Assembly: GCA_002437285.1 (NCBI GenBank)
Contig: DJOV01000085.1
Coordinates: 1 to 22,348 of the forward strand
DNA from: Prevotella sp. UBA6429
GTDB taxonomy: Bacteria; Bacteroidota; Bacteroidia; Bacteroidales; Bacteroidaceae
Length of the DNA: 22,348 nucleotides
Direction: 5' to 3'
Of the stretch, positions 1 through 7,445 are shown piece by piece. Below the pieces are notes generated by a model that made no database searches, was not told where the DNA came from, and saw only the letters and a list, made by a program, of their open reading frames with translations. Every line of letters starts with the position of its first letter. Positions within the stretch are counted from its first letter, which is position 1. The translations under genes were made by a program, and so were the position numbers.

Positions 1-482
1 GTGGAGATTTTAGCAAGAGACCATAGGCACTGACCTTGCAAGGAATATGGGTACAGACATTACCTTTGCAACCAAATTTATCAAAGCCCAGAAATGGTGA
101 TGAAGATTCAGGTAACGGAGTAACAATTAGAAAAGTTGAGTTGTGAGGATAAAAAAGCCAAGAACGACTTGAAACAAGCGATTACAAGTGGAAAGTAACA
201 GAAATCATACAAGAGTTCTTACTGGCGGAAAGAAAGAGAGCAACAACCCAATACAGCATACGGCATGGTTGGGCTATCGCTCCGCAATTCGTTCAGTTCA
301 TCCAATCCATTAGTATATATATCCTAAGATGAATGAATTTATATTTGTGTATTGGCTTTGGTTGGCTGCCATAGACAAGTAACACATCTTTTTTCTTTCC
401 GCCAGTAAAAATGGTTCTTGAAGTAGAAGTAACAGGGAAAATGGTTGTTGGGTAGCAAAATTTGTTGCACAGGATTTGTTTT
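1..482. other. AT-rich stretch without a supportable gene
   Basis: No reading frame here looks like a real gene. A plus-strand frame from about 97 to 240 reads like a decayed coding sequence: it is rich in Lys and Glu and is interrupted by in-frame stops near 118 and 196. A second short frame from about 214 to 330 is open but has no recognisable domain. The composition matches the following abi/TOTE genes rather than the GC-rich xylan genes. It may be the remnant of an older mobile-element gene, but I cannot name a family. Confidence 0.35.
219..409. repeat. 17-bp perfect inverted repeat
   Basis: TTACTGGCGGAAAGAAA at 219-235 recurs as its exact reverse complement at 393-409, with about 157 nt between the arms. 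No gene in the interval explains it. It could be a footprint of a rearrangement or of a small lost element. Chance is not excluded in AT-rich sequence, although the GC core (CTGGCGG) makes it less likely. Confidence 0.5.
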
Positions 483-710
483 TCATTTTGTTGGTTCTTT
501 CTTGTCACCCAATAAAATGATGCTTACGTTTGCATTATCGTGTACCTGCTGATAATCAAGTAGGTAACAAATAAGAAATATCATCTTGCTATGTACAACG
601 CTGATACAACGCCGAAAGCCCCACGCCAGTGTAAATATATAGAATGCACCCATGACAACGAACGACAAAATCGTCCAAAGCCAATGAGGGCTGTATATAA
701 TACACCTCAT
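483..710 (-). CDS. Possible small membrane protein, unknown
   Basis: I do not recognise this product. From the ATG at 710 it would be 75 aa, with one strongly hydrophobic segment near residues 11-30 (LWTILSFVVMGAFYIF) and a charged C-terminus ending KKEPTK. The frame stays open upstream to 968, so a longer form is possible. A minus-strand -7-like element lies about 150 nt upstream. An opposite-strand frame (591-857) overlaps it and is equally unproven. Small hydrophobic ORFs like this can be toxins, leader peptides or chance. The call is weak. Confidence 0.25.
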   Translation of the reverse strand: MRCIIYSPHWLWTILSFVVMGAFYIFTLAWGFRRCISVVHSKMIFLICYLLDYQQVHDNANVSIILLGDKKEPTK

Positions 711-863
711 GAGGCGTTCTGCATTGCTTTGTTTTTGACAAATTGTGTTGTGAACTGCCAGATTCCTACACGTCAAAACCAAAGCGTACAAAAACGCCTT
801 ATACCATATGTATGTCTGCCCAACCTCTGCCCATCGGGACTTCCGGTATGGGTATAGACGATA

Positions 864-871
864 CAAAGTTA
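864..871 (-). promoter_or_regulatory. Minus-strand -7-like element
   Basis: Read on the minus strand this is TAACTTTG followed by TATCG, a good match to the Bacteroidetes -7 consensus TAnnTTTG. No TTTG-type -33 element sits 19-21 nt upstream, so this is half a promoter at best. It would transcribe leftward over the small membrane ORF, leaving a leader of about 150 nt. Confidence 0.3.
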
Positions 872-995
872 ATAATTTTACATCAGAATCTGCTTTATTT
901 TGCTGACAAAACGTGCTTTTGCGACCTGATTTAACATTATTAAATATAAATATGTCAAAGAAATCCACTTTTACGTGATTTTTCTTGCTAAAAAG

Positions 996-1026
996 TTTGT
1001 ATTCTCAATGATTATTCGTATCTTTG
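996..1026 (+). promoter_or_regulatory. Bacteroidetes sigma promoter upstream of abi
   Basis: TTTG at 996-999 and TATCTTTG at 1019-1026 are separated by exactly 19 nt. This is a full match to the -33/-7 architecture of the primary sigma factor in Bacteroidetes. Transcription should start near 1032-1034. It is the best promoter in the window. It sits about 80 nt before the abi start codon and directly before a terminator-like hairpin, so it probably makes both a short RNA and the abi-TOTE messenger. Confidence 0.75.
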
Positions 1027-1031
1027 CACCG

Positions 1032-1081
1032 TCAGTTCCCACCAAGCCTCTCAACGATGCTCAAATGCGTGGGGCTTTTTT
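1032..1081 (+). ncRNA. Candidate short regulatory RNA upstream of abi
   Basis: The interval from the predicted start site to the T-run is only about 50 nt. It can fold two competing ways. CCCAC (1038-1042) can pair with GTGGG (1069-1073). Alternatively AAGCCTC (1044-1050) pairs with GGGGCTT (1071-1077), with a possible inner ACG/CGT pairing. I recall that AbiF-type HEPN proteins have been reported with adjacent non-coding RNA partners, and the placement here fits that pattern. It could instead be a simple attenuator for the abi operon. No expression data are available. Confidence 0.5.
1044..1081 (+). terminator. Intrinsic terminator-like hairpin before abi
   Basis: AAGCCTC (1044-1050) pairs with GGGGCTT (1071-1077) through 7 bp including one G-U pair. 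The last two T of the arm continue into a T-run at 1076-1081. The loop of about 20 nt can close further through ACG (1054-1056) and CGT (1068-1070). The hairpin lies between the promoter and the abi start at 1113, so only read-through transcripts would express the toxin-like gene. Confidence 0.55.
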
Positions 1082-1112
1082 GTATATATACGTTCACTCT
1101 CAAAATACGCTA

Positions 1113-2024
1113 ATGGAAAGATTACCGCACTTCACGAAACATTATATGACAGAGACTGACTTGGGGGCTCTGTTGAAAAGTCGTGGGCTTGTCATTTCTG
1201 ATGAAGCCAAAGCGGTGCGGTATTTGGAGAGCATTGGGTATTATCGTCTTTCCGCTTATATGTACCCATTCTTGAAAGTCCCCAAAGAATCCCATCAATA
1301 TAAAGAGGGGACAACTTTTCAGCAAGTGCTGAATCTCTATCGCTTCGACAAAAAGTTGCGTATGCTTCTTCTCAATGAGATAGAGAAAGTTGAGATAGCT
1401 ATTCGTCGTGCCATTATGAATATTCCTGTACAGATGACAGGAGACATTTATTGGCTGACAAATCCGGTTCATTTTGCCAACCAAAGAACTTTCCAAGACA
1501 CAAAGAACACCATTGACAGGGAATATACGAAATCAACAGAAGAGTTCATTAAGCATTTCAAAAACAGCTATTGCGACCCATATCCTCCATCATGGATTTT
1601 GGGCGAGTTGCTGACAATGGGTAACGTGAACATGGTTTACCGTAATCTGAAAGCAGACAAGATACGTAAGCGCATCTCACATTATTTCGGCTTGCAGCCT
1701 ATTGTCTTGGAATCTTGGATAACATCCTTGACCTTGTTGAGAAATGCCTGTTGCCACCATTCAAGAGTGTGGAACAAGGTAAGTTCAATCATGCCTGTTT
1801 CTCCAAGAAGAATTGCACATCCTTGGATTACTCTGCCATCAAACCCTCAAAGAGTATATTTCACGATTTGCATCATAAAATATTTTCTTGACATCATATC
1901 ACCAAACAATGATATGCTGGGAAAGATGCGCACGCTATTTTTCAATTATCCAGAGATAGATCTGGCAGCTCTTGGATTTCCGAATGGATGGGAGAACGAA
2001 CCGTTATGGACACAACGGATGTAA
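1113..2024 (+). CDS. Abi_2/AbiF-like HEPN protein
   Basis: This 303-aa protein resembles the Abi_2 (AbiD/AbiF) abortive-infection family, thought to act as HEPN-fold RNases that arrest the host cell during phage attack. The N-terminus carries the family pattern of a short domain with ESIGYYRLSAYMYPF (about residues 39-53), then a helix rich in LLLNEIEKVEIAIRR (about 84-98). The C-terminal half holds LRNACCHHSRVWN, whose R210-x4-H215 spacing is the HEPN catalytic motif. The frame is open back to 975, but homology-like sequence begins at the ATG at 1113, which gives the usual family length and keeps the upstream RNA untranslated. Its stop overlaps the start of the next gene, so the two are probably translationally coupled. 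Base composition is AT-rich, unlike the genes after 5300. Target and trigger are unknown. Confidence 0.85.
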   Translation: MERLPHFTKHYMTETDLGALLKSRGLVISDEAKAVRYLESIGYYRLSAYMYPFLKVPKESHQYKEGTTFQQVLNLYRFDKKLRMLLLNEIEKVEIAIRRAIMNIPVQMTGDIYWLTNPVHFANQRTFQDTKNTIDREYTKSTEEFIKHFKNSYCDPYPPSWILGELLTMGNVNMVYRNLKADKIRKRISHYFGLQPIVLESWITSLTLLRNACCHHSRVWNKVSSIMPVSPRRIAHPWITLPSNPQRVYFTICIIKYFLDIISPNNDMLGKMRTLFFNYPEIDLAALGFPNGWENEPLWTQRM

Positions 2025-4888
2025 GTGTTCTTGCCCAAAGAATTCAAGAATTGGAAAAGGAAAACGCCAGACTTAAAGCGATTCTTGACAAGAATGGGCT
2101 AGAATATAAATATTTAGAACACAGAACCTGTGAAACTAATCAGACGGAAGTAACACCTGTTTCCACTTGTCAATTCACTTTACAAGAAAAGGTTGCCATA
2201 TTCCAAAACTTGTTCCAAGGTCGAGATGATGTTTTTGCCAAACGTTGGTATAGTAGTACGACTCAAAAGTCAGGCTACCAACCAGTATGCACGAGAGAAT
2301 GGAATCGTGAGTTTTGCGACAAGCGAAAGTACAAATGTGCGGATTGTCCCAACAGGCAATTCGCTCCTTTGACTTACAACGATTTTTTCAATCATCTTGC
2401 AGGAAAGGACGCATGTGGACGTGATGTTATTGGACTTTATCCAACACGAAAGGACAATACTTGCTGTTTTCTTTGTACAGACTTTGATGACAAGAGTTGC
2501 GAGCATGGCTACAAAAATGATGTACTTGCCTTTGTAAATGTTTGCAAAACTTGGAACGCACCCTGCTACATCGAACGCTCGCGTTCTGGCAATGGTGCTC
2601 ATGTATGGATTTTCTTTGATACACCAGTAACTGCTTACAAGGCACGCAAGTTGGGTAATGCTATTCTCACAGAGGCGATGAATTGTGACGTTCACCTGTC
2701 TTTCAAGTCATACGACCGTTTCTTTCCGAACCAAGACACTTTGCCAGAAGGAGGACTTGGCAATCTTGTAGCCTTGCCATTGCAGGGTATGGCTCGACGC
2801 AAAGGGAACAGTGTGTTCGTTGATGAAGATTTCAATGCGTATGCTGACCAGTGGAAAATGTTGTCGCAAATGCATAAACTATCTGAGGTAGAACTTGATT
2901 TGTTATTACAGTTGCATGCTGTGCCAACATTAGGAGAACTATCAAAGACCTGTGAGGCAAAACCTTGGGAAACACCTCAAATGGATGCTACACAATCTGA
3001 AGACAATCCAAAACAAATCGTTCTGACAAGAGCGAATATGCTTTATATTCCTTTAGCAAGTCTATCTGCCAAGTGTGTGAATGTTTTTAAGCGCATAGCA
3101 GCTTTCCGCAATCCAGAGTTTTACGAGAAGCAAGGTATGCGCCTTTCTACCTATAATATCCCTCGCATTATTTCATGCTCGGAAATGACAGATGATTATC
3201 TCGCCCTTCCTCGTGGGTGCGAGGATGCTGTTTGTGATATTCTAACCCAACATGGAGTAAAGGTAGCGATTTCAGACAAAACAAATCATGGGCATAATAT
3301 CAATGTTACATTCAGAGGGGAACTTCGGGAAGAACAGCAAAAGGCAATGGAAGCTTTTGCTGGGCATAACTTCGGGACACTATCAGCAACAACAGCGTTT
3401 GGAAAGACAGTGTTTGCCATAGGAATGATTGCAAGGAGAAAGGTGAACACCTTAATTCTTGTTCATAACAAGGCTTTGCTGGAACAATGGAGAGAACGGT
3501 TGGAAACTTTCCTCAAGATAGATGAGACCATTGAAGAGCCAGCAGCCAAACGAGGAAGAAAAAAGGATTCTTCCGTCATTGGCTGCTTACACGCAGGCAA
3601 GAACTCGCTTCATGGCATCATTGATATAGCTCTGATACAATCTTGTTTGAGCGATAGCGAAGTGAAGCCTTTTGTCAAGGATTACGGCATGGTGATAGTC
3701 GATGAATGTCATCATGTATCCTCTGTCAGTTTTGAGCAAGTGCTTCTACAAGTAACAGCTACCTATGTCTATGGTTTGACTGCGACTCCAATCAGAAAAG
3801 ACGGTCATCAACCTATCATCTTTATGCAATGTGGAAAGATTAGATTCATATCTGATGCCAAGAGCCAAATGGAAAACCAAGGTTTCAAACGTTTGTTGAT
3901 TCCGAGATTCACAACATTCAGAAATATTACATCAGATAGTAAGACTTACGTTCAAATTACACAAGACCTGTCTGAAGATGAAGTTAGAAATGAATTCATT
4001 ATAGAGGAGGTGAAGACTGCCATTCAAAATGGACGAACTCCGTTAGTGCTTACAACTCGTACAGCCCATGTAAGAGTGTTAGCGCAAATGCTAATTCCAT
4101 TTGCCGACCATGTAATCCAACTCGTTGGTGCAGACTCTGCTAAAGAAAAACGTCTTGCACTACAAAATCTACAATCTATGTCCACATCAGAATCACTTGT
4201 GATTGTGGCAACAGGAAAGTATGTAGGTGAAGGTTTCGATTATCCTCGCCTTGATACTTTATTCCTTACTATGCCTATAGCCTGGAAAGGAAACGTGGAG
4301 CAATATGCTGGGCGTTTACATAGAGAATATGCAGGAAAGACCGAAGTGCGTATTTATGATTATGTGGATATTCATGTTCCTCTTTGCGACTCTATGTATC
4401 GTAAACGGCTGAAAGGGTATTCAAAGGCAGGGTACGGAAAGATTGTGGAAGCGTCTGTATCTGATAAAAATCCCTCGGAACTGATATATGAACGGAACAA
4501 TTACGAAGTGGCATTTCGAAATGATTTGGCAAAAGCCAAGCGCTCTGTTGTTATTGCTGTTCCAAAAGTGAAGTTTAAATACAAACCTGCCATTATATCA
4601 GCTCTTTCAAAACTTCTTCATGATGGTATTGCGGTGGCTGTACATATCAAAGAGAAAGGAACTAATGAGATAGAACTGAAGGATGCCGGAATAGATGTGA
4701 TATGCAGCAAGGAACAAACCCTACAATGTGCCATCATAGACAAGTTCATTGTTTGGTATGGAAATATCAACTTCTTTGGCTACAACTCAGAAGCAAACAA
4801 TGTCATGCGAATTGCTGACCACAAAATAGCCAACGAAATGATAGAAATACTATACTCGGACTCGGAAAATGATGTAAACAGAGGTTAA
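2006..4888 (+). CDS. TOTE-type primase-helicase with PLD-like C-terminus
   Basis: The 960-aa product has the layout of TOTE conflict-system proteins. Residues 8-38 form a short coiled coil. A Cys cluster (C95, C104, C111, C114) precedes an archaeo-eukaryotic primase domain with DFD at 159-161 and GNGAHVWIFF around H199. An SF2 helicase follows: Walker A TAFGKT (K467), DECH (566-569), GLTATP (590-595) and QYAGRLHREY (766-775). The C-terminus (about 834-954) looks like a phospholipase-D domain, but the HxK of its HKD motif reads T905/Q907 while D912 and the following WYG remain. The ATG at 2006 has GGGAG 11 nt upstream. An ATG at 1988 in the same frame would add six residues. The start overlaps the abi stop by 19 nt (37 with the upstream ATG), so one operon is likely. 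A DNA- or NTP-dependent defence role is known for the family; the pairing with Abi is an observation, and joint function is inference. Confidence 0.85.
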   Translation: MDTTDVSVLAQRIQELEKENARLKAILDKNGLEYKYLEHRTCETNQTEVTPVSTCQFTLQEKVAIFQNLFQGRDDVFAKRWYSSTTQKSGYQPVCTREWNREFCDKRKYKCADCPNRQFAPLTYNDFFNHLAGKDACGRDVIGLYPTRKDNTCCFLCTDFDDKSCEHGYKNDVLAFVNVCKTWNAPCYIERSRSGNGAHVWIFFDTPVTAYKARKLGNAILTEAMNCDVHLSFKSYDRFFPNQDTLPEGGLGNLVALPLQGMARRKGNSVFVDEDFNAYADQWKMLSQMHKLSEVELDLLLQLHAVPTLGELSKTCEAKPWETPQMDATQSEDNPKQIVLTRANMLYIPLASLSAKCVNVFKRIAAFRNPEFYEKQGMRLSTYNIPRIISCSEMTDDYLALPRGCEDAVCDILTQHGVKVAISDKTNHGHNINVTFRGELREEQQKAMEAFAGHNFGTLSATTAFGKTVFAIGMIARRKVNTLILVHNKALLEQWRERLETFLKIDETIEEPAAKRGRKKDSSVIGCLHAGKNSLHGIIDIALIQSCLSDSEVKPFVKDYGMVIVDECHHVSSVSFEQVLLQVTATYVYGLTATPIRKDGHQPIIFMQCGKIRFISDAKSQMENQGFKRLLIPRFTTFRNITSDSKTYVQITQDLSEDEVRNEFIIEEVKTAIQNGRTPLVLTTRTAHVRVLAQMLIPFADHVIQLVGADSAKEKRLALQNLQSMSTSESLVIVATGKYVGEGFDYPRLDTLFLTMPIAWKGNVEQYAGRLHREYAGKTEVRIYDYVDIHVPLCDSMYRKRLKGYSKAGYGKIVEASVSDKNPSELIYERNNYEVAFRNDLAKAKRSVVIAVPKVKFKYKPAIISALSKLLHDGIAVAVHIKEKGTNEIELKDAGIDVICSKEQTLQCAIIDKFIVWYGNINFFGYNSEANNVMRIADHKIANEMIEILYSDSENDVNRG

Positions 4889-4914
4889 ATGCGTTAAATA
4901 TCATCCATTTCGTA

Positions 4915-4954
4915 TCTAAACGGAATCCACATTGCCACTTTTCTACCGTTTAGA
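4915..4954. repeat. 9-bp inverted repeat downstream of the TOTE gene
   Basis: TCTAAACGG at 4915-4923 and CCGTTTAGA at 4946-4954 are perfect reverse complements separated by 22 nt. No T-run follows, so a terminator is unlikely. Its position just past the end of the AT-rich gene pair makes a recombinase or element-end site conceivable, but no integrase lies in the window to support that. Confidence 0.45.
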
Positions 4955-5039
4955 GCGTAGAATATTGATAATCAACTAATAATAAATTCTTCATTTGTTT
5001 TTGTTGGTTTAGTAAAAAAGTAGTTTTTAGTTCTTGGGG

Positions 5040-5048
5040 ACAAAGATA
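5040..5048 (-). promoter_or_regulatory. Orphan minus-strand -7 element
   Basis: On the minus strand this reads TATCTTTGT, a strong -7 element, but no clear -33 lies 19 nt upstream. It points leftward into the TOTE gene. The only frame just downstream is a 14-codon ORF beginning near 4996. This looks like the upstream region of a gene whose body was lost or displaced when the abi-TOTE block arrived. That reading is inference. Confidence 0.3.
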
Positions 5049-5166
5049 CAACAAAAAGTTGAAAATCAGTAAGATGAATGGGGTATTAAAATACGAAAAA
5101 TGAAATCTAACAAAAAGATTGTGCCGTCAATAGGACGAAGGAGAAACGAGGGCGCCAATAAAGCCA

Positions 5167-5196
5167 ACCCCGTTAGCATAGTAAAGTTAATGGGGT
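5167..5196. repeat. Intergenic hairpin
   Basis: ACCCCGTTA (5167-5175) pairs with TAATGGGGT (5188-5196), one G-U pair included, around a 12-nt loop that may close by two further pairs. No T-run follows on either strand. It lies in the gene-free spacer between the AT-rich block and the GH51 gene. Its function is unknown. Confidence 0.45.
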
Positions 5197-5247
5197 GATG
5201 ATTCATCGGTAAGTGTAAGCATGCAACAGCAGCAGCATAGCATGAAG

Positions 5248-5283
5248 AAGCCCATTGGACCGCGTACGTGGTTCAATGGGCTT
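5248..5283 (-). terminator. Terminator of the GH51 transcript
   Basis: Arms 5248-5261 and 5270-5283 form a 14-bp stem with one G-U or A-C position and an 8-nt loop (GCGTACGT). It lies about 30 nt past the GH51 stop codon. The T-run is better on the plus strand (CTTTTGGTTTT), where no nearby gene needs it, but the stem is strong enough to end the minus-strand operon. Most of the rest of 4889-5312 shows no gene. Confidence 0.6.
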
Positions 5284-5312
5284 TTGGTTTTACAGCCGTA
5301 ATGGAGGCCTTC

Positions 5313-7295
5313 CTACAGTTGTATCGTGTACATCACGAACGAGTAGGGCTTCACGTCGATGGTCATCTTCTTGCTGGCCTTCACCTTCTCAGTCACAGGC
5401 ACGATGGGCTGCGCCTCATAGTTGTTCTCGTCACCGGGCTGTCCGGCAAGGGTGGTCTTGGTGGCGGCAGCCTTCAGGCCTTTGAAGCGCGAGAGGTCAA
5501 CGGTGGCCTTGCGTGGCTCGCCCGAGGCGTTGCACACCTTGACGAAGAGCTTGCGCGTCTTGGTGTTGAGCACCACCGTCTGCTCCTGCAGGTTGGTCTG
5601 CTTGCCGTCGAAGGTCACGCAGTCGCCATAGTAATAGTTGCCCGACGACTGTCCGAACATCTGCTGCACATAGTAGCTGCAGGTGAGATAGGGCCGCTCG
5701 TTGTCGAAGTAGATGAGGTCGGGGTTCCAGTTGGTGGCGTTCTTGCGTGCGAAGAGGGGCGCGTAGCTCGTCATCGTCACCACATCGCCGTTGCGCTCCA
5801 CGTGCAGGAGGTAGAGGGCCTCGGCCAGCGCGTCGCTGAGCTTCTTGTCCTTGGCGGCATACTCGCCGAGGTAGACCTTAGTCTTGCGGTCGCGTGGGTA
5901 GGCGTCATACTGACGGTTGGTCTCAAAGAAGGAGCGCGGCTCATAGTAGTGCTCGTCGATGATGGGCATGCCCAGTTCGTTGGCGAGCTTCCATCCGTTC
6001 TCGAAGTCGGGGTTGCCGGGGTGCGAGCCAGGGCCTGCGGTACCCACGATGACAATCTCCGGGTGAGCCTTGGTCACCTTGTCATACATGTACTTGAAAC
6101 GCTCAGCAAACTCAGGCGAGATCTTCTCCTCGTTGCCCAGGCCGAGATATTTCAGTCCGAAAGGCTTGGGGTGTCCCTGCTCGGCGCGCACCTTGCCCCA
6201 CTTGGTGGTCACGTCGCCGTTGGCCCACTCGATGAGGTCGAGAGCATCCTGCACCCACTCGTCCATGTCGCTCATCGGCACCACGTCCTGTGCCTGCTCA
6301 GGCCACATGCCCCATCCGCCGTTGGCTCCCTGGCAGCTGACGCCGCAGGGCAGGATGGGCAATGGCTGCATGCCCATGTCCTCACACATCTGGAAATACT
6401 CGTAGTAGCCCAGTCCCACCGACTGGTGGTATCCCCACGTGTTCTTCAGTGGCCGGCGTTGCTCCTTGGGCCCGAGGGTGGTCTTCCAGCGGTAGGTATC
6501 CCAGAAGCCGTCGCCTCCGCCATGCACCACACATCCGCCGGGGAACCTCATGAACTTGGGGTGCAGAGCCTCGAGCGCCTCAGCGAGGTCGCGGCGCAGG
6601 CCGTGTCCCTTGTAGGTGTCCTGTGGCATCAGCGAGAAGGCATCGACATCCATCACACCCAGGTCGAGGGCCAGGATGCGCAGGGCCGCGTCCTTGCAGT
6701 CGTCAGCAGCTTGCAGCGTGACGGCATACTTGCTCCACTTGCCAGTGTTGACCGTGACGGTGGTGTCGGCCAGCACACGAGTGTCCTTGCCCGGGGTGAC
6801 AAGTACCAGGCGCACGCGCTTGTCCTTGCCGTCGACGTTGCGGGCGAAGAACGACAAGTCATAGCGGCCACCCTTCTTCACCGTGATGCCGTCGAAGCCG
6901 TGGTTCTCCAGGCCAAAGCCTTTCCAGCCGTTGTAGTCCTTAAACTCGCGTGTGCGCTCGATGTTGAGGCGTATGTAGTTCTTGTTGTTCTCGTTGAGCG
7001 GGTCGGCCTGCAGGGCCTCCGCCTTGCCGAGCGAGTGTCCGGGGCGTATGACGCGCCATGCGGTGCCAGGGCCCCAGCCGTCGCGCTCGGCCATGTTGAA
7101 CTCGAAGGCTCCGTTCTGCAACAGCTCGGCGTACAGGCCGCCGTCGGCCGATGAGCTGATGTCCTCAAAGAAGATGCCAATCAAGTTGTCGCTGATGGCC
7201 TTGCCGCCAGCGGGTGGTGTCATGCTTTTCTGTGCGTGGAGGCTCAGGGCAGAGGCCATGATGAGTGCCGCCAGGCAGATTTTTCGTTTGTTCAT
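5313..7295 (-). CDS. GH51 alpha-L-arabinofuranosidase
   Basis: A 660-aa enzyme that should remove arabinose side chains from arabinoxylan or arabinan. A signal peptide ends near SLHA (residue 21). A carbohydrate-binding-like beta domain follows at about 75-220, and the catalytic barrel runs from about 230 to 520. The acid/base glutamate is E389 in LGLGNEE and the nucleophile is E478 in YLGEYAA, the two expected GH51 landmarks. The C-terminal beta domain ends KPYSFVMYTIQL. The gene lies 150 nt downstream of the CE6-CE1 esterase on the same strand. I see no good promoter of its own, so it is probably the last gene of the minus-arm operon. Export to the periplasm or surface is likely; whether it acts on xylan or arabinan first cannot be told from sequence. 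Confidence 0.93.
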   Translation of the reverse strand: MNKRKICLAALIMASALSLHAQKSMTPPAGGKAISDNLIGIFFEDISSSADGGLYAELLQNGAFEFNMAERDGWGPGTAWRVIRPGHSLGKAEALQADPLNENNKNYIRLNIERTREFKDYNGWKGFGLENHGFDGITVKKGGRYDLSFFARNVDGKDKRVRLVLVTPGKDTRVLADTTVTVNTGKWSKYAVTLQAADDCKDAALRILALDLGVMDVDAFSLMPQDTYKGHGLRRDLAEALEALHPKFMRFPGGCVVHGGGDGFWDTYRWKTTLGPKEQRRPLKNTWGYHQSVGLGYYEYFQMCEDMGMQPLPILPCGVSCQGANGGWGMWPEQAQDVVPMSDMDEWVQDALDLIEWANGDVTTKWGKVRAEQGHPKPFGLKYLGLGNEEKISPEFAERFKYMYDKVTKAHPEIVIVGTAGPGSHPGNPDFENGWKLANELGMPIIDEHYYEPRSFFETNRQYDAYPRDRKTKVYLGEYAAKDKKLSDALAEALYLLHVERNGDVVTMTSYAPLFARKNATNWNPDLIYFDNERPYLTCSYYVQQMFGQSSGNYYYGDCVTFDGKQTNLQEQTVVLNTKTRKLFVKVCNASGEPRKATVDLSRFKGLKAAATKTTLAGQPGDENNYEAQPIVPVTEKVKASKKMTIDVKPYSFVMYTIQL

Positions 7296-7338
7296 ATGGG
7301 TTGGTTGTTGTTGGGTTTACGGCGGGTTCTGTCATTGC

Positions 7339-7371
7339 GCAAACGCCAATCCGTCATGGCTTTGGCGTTGC
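7339..7371. repeat. Hairpin between esterase and GH51 genes
   Basis: GC plus AACGCCAA (7339-7340, 7342-7349) pairs with TTGGCGTT plus GC (7362-7371), giving 10 bp with a one-base bulge and a 12-nt loop. Outer CATTGC (7333-7338) and GCAATG (7375-7380) can extend it. No T-run follows on the minus strand, so it may act in messenger processing or stability between two operon genes rather than in termination. Confidence 0.45.
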
Positions 7372-7445
7372 GTGGCAATGGACAGATAGCCCTCACCTTA
7401 TATTATACAACGAGAGAAACAGCGTTTTCGTGTGTCGGCATCGTC

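Noticed and set aside
591..857. 88-aa plus-strand frame opposite the small membrane ORF
   Set aside because: No domain, no promoter upstream, and no signal for the strand; the opposing frame at least has a membrane segment and a -7 element, though both are weak.
975..1112. 46-codon N-terminal extension of the Abi protein
   Set aside because: It would translate through the promoter and the terminator hairpin, and it lies outside the region that resembles the family; the ATG at 1113 gives the usual length.
5268..7154. 628-aa plus-strand open frame opposite the GH51 gene
   Set aside because: It is a mirror of a GC-rich gene whose codons seldom create stops on the other strand. The translation is rich in Val, Leu, His and Gly with no domain, while the minus strand carries a full catalytic GH51.
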